From JACQGZ01 sp036004665 (GTDB lineage: Bacteria > Sysuimicrobiota > Sysuimicrobiia > Sysuimicrobiales > Humicultoraceae): a stretch of DNA of 13,984 nt. A program made the position numbers and the translations under genes. This document shows positions 13,646-13,984 of the stretch, one piece after another (positions within the stretch are counted from its first letter, which is position 1; each line of letters starts with the position of its first letter). Below the pieces are notes generated by a model. That model did no database searches. It was given only the letters and a program-made list of their open reading frames with translations, and was not told where the DNA came from. Where the stretch lies: assembly GCA_036004665.1 (NCBI GenBank), contig DASYRG010000053.1:1-13984 (forward strand), given 5' to 3'.

Positions 13646-13984
13646 ATGCCTGAGGACAACAATGCCATCGTGCACCGCTTCGAGAAGGCGTTCGCAGCCA
13701 ACAATGTCGGAACCATCGATGAGCTGTGCGACCCGAACCTCGTCGACCACAACCCGGCGCCGGGCCAGGAGCCGACCCTGACCGGGTTAAAGAAACCATC
13801 GCGACATACAAGGCGATCTTCCCCGACTCGCAGCTCGACATCCAGGCCGTCATCGGCGAGAGCGATCTCGTGGCGACCCGCTGGACAGTAACGGGCACGC
13901 ACAAGGCGGAGTTCTTCGGAGTTCCGGCCACCGGCAAGCGGGTCACAGTCGAGGGCATGAATTTCTACCGGTTGAGCGGAGGGA
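13646..13984 (+). pseudogene. SnoaL-like polyketide-cyclase/ester-cyclase family protein, frameshifted and cut by the window end
   Basis: The ATG has AGGAGG at 13631-13636 nine bases ahead. The first frame reads DNNAIVHRFEKAFAANNVGTIDELCDPNLVDHNP and reaches PTLTGLK, the normal start of a SnoaL-like domain, then becomes nonsense and stops at 13891. The domain continues in the frame one base back from 13792: ETIATYKAIFPDSQLDIQAV, GESDLVATRWTVTGTHKAEF and GKRVTVEGMNFYRLSGG, running off the right edge. Joining them gives an unbroken GLKETIATYKAIFPD, so one base is missing in the TTAAAGAAA run (13787-13795). It is either a real frameshift or a sequencing/assembly slip. SnoaL-like proteins are cone-shaped alpha+beta barrels, some being cyclases or hydrolases and many of unknown role. 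The conserved His and Asp in LVDHNP are present. Confidence 0.85.

Noticed and set aside
1..13984. CRISPR array, insertion sequence, prophage or toxin-antitoxin system
   Set aside because: I found no regularly spaced repeats, transposase, integrase or typical small toxin-antitoxin gene pair on either strand.

Overview
The window is GC-rich bacterial chromosome, tightly packed with genes on both strands. It has short intergenic gaps, stop/start overlaps (ATGA, TGATG), Shine-Dalgarno sites and tRNA genes with encoded CCA. No phage, plasmid, transposase or CRISPR signal is visible. The gene mix (RsbV/RsbW regulators, a 'quinate 5-dehydrogenase'-type protein of the kind annotated in deep-branching Gram-positive and Deinococcus-like thermophiles, an S9 oligopeptidase, an M24 peptidase and a secreted CAP protein) suggests a heterotrophic member of a little-studied Terrabacteria-side lineage. 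That placement is an inference, not a measurement.

Layout. Positions 1-3240 (+): the end of a cupredoxin, an acetyl-CoA-synthetase-like AMP-forming ligase, a VOC (glyoxalase-fold) protein and a DinB-family protein. Positions 3261-4220 (-): an EamA/DMT permease. Positions 4288-4363 (+): tRNA-Arg with anticodon GCG. Positions 4490-5262 (-): an rsbV-rsbW pair (anti-sigma-factor antagonist and anti-sigma kinase) in one overlapping transcript, preceded by GTCAA direct repeats and by a decayed C-terminal piece of an OmpR/KdpE-type response regulator (5329-5481). Positions 5559-6746 (+): an M24 metallopeptidase. Positions 6759-8135 (-): a secreted CAP-domain protein downstream of an AlkZ/YcaQ-like winged-helix protein. 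Positions 8258-13497 (+): an S9 prolyl-oligopeptidase-family peptidase, an unrecognised 64-residue ORF, a quinate-dehydrogenase-like protein, a BioF2/GNAT-type acyltransferase and an aldo/keto reductase. The last three form one unit joined by ATGA overlaps. Positions 13543-13618 (+): tRNA-Arg with anticodon CCT. From 13646 to the window edge: a SnoaL-like protein with a one-base frameshift.

The genes do not form one obvious pathway. The best candidate for an uncharacterised functional unit is the 10368-13497 cluster. There the dehydrogenase-like gene has no ATG, GTG or TTG start at the expected place and lies in the same frame as the small ORF before it, separated by a single TAG. The second notable spot is 5263-5540, where a dead OmpR-type DNA-binding domain lies beside operator-like repeats in front of rsbV. 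Everything else looks like ordinary housekeeping or accessory metabolism. No stretch longer than about 300 bases lacks a gene.
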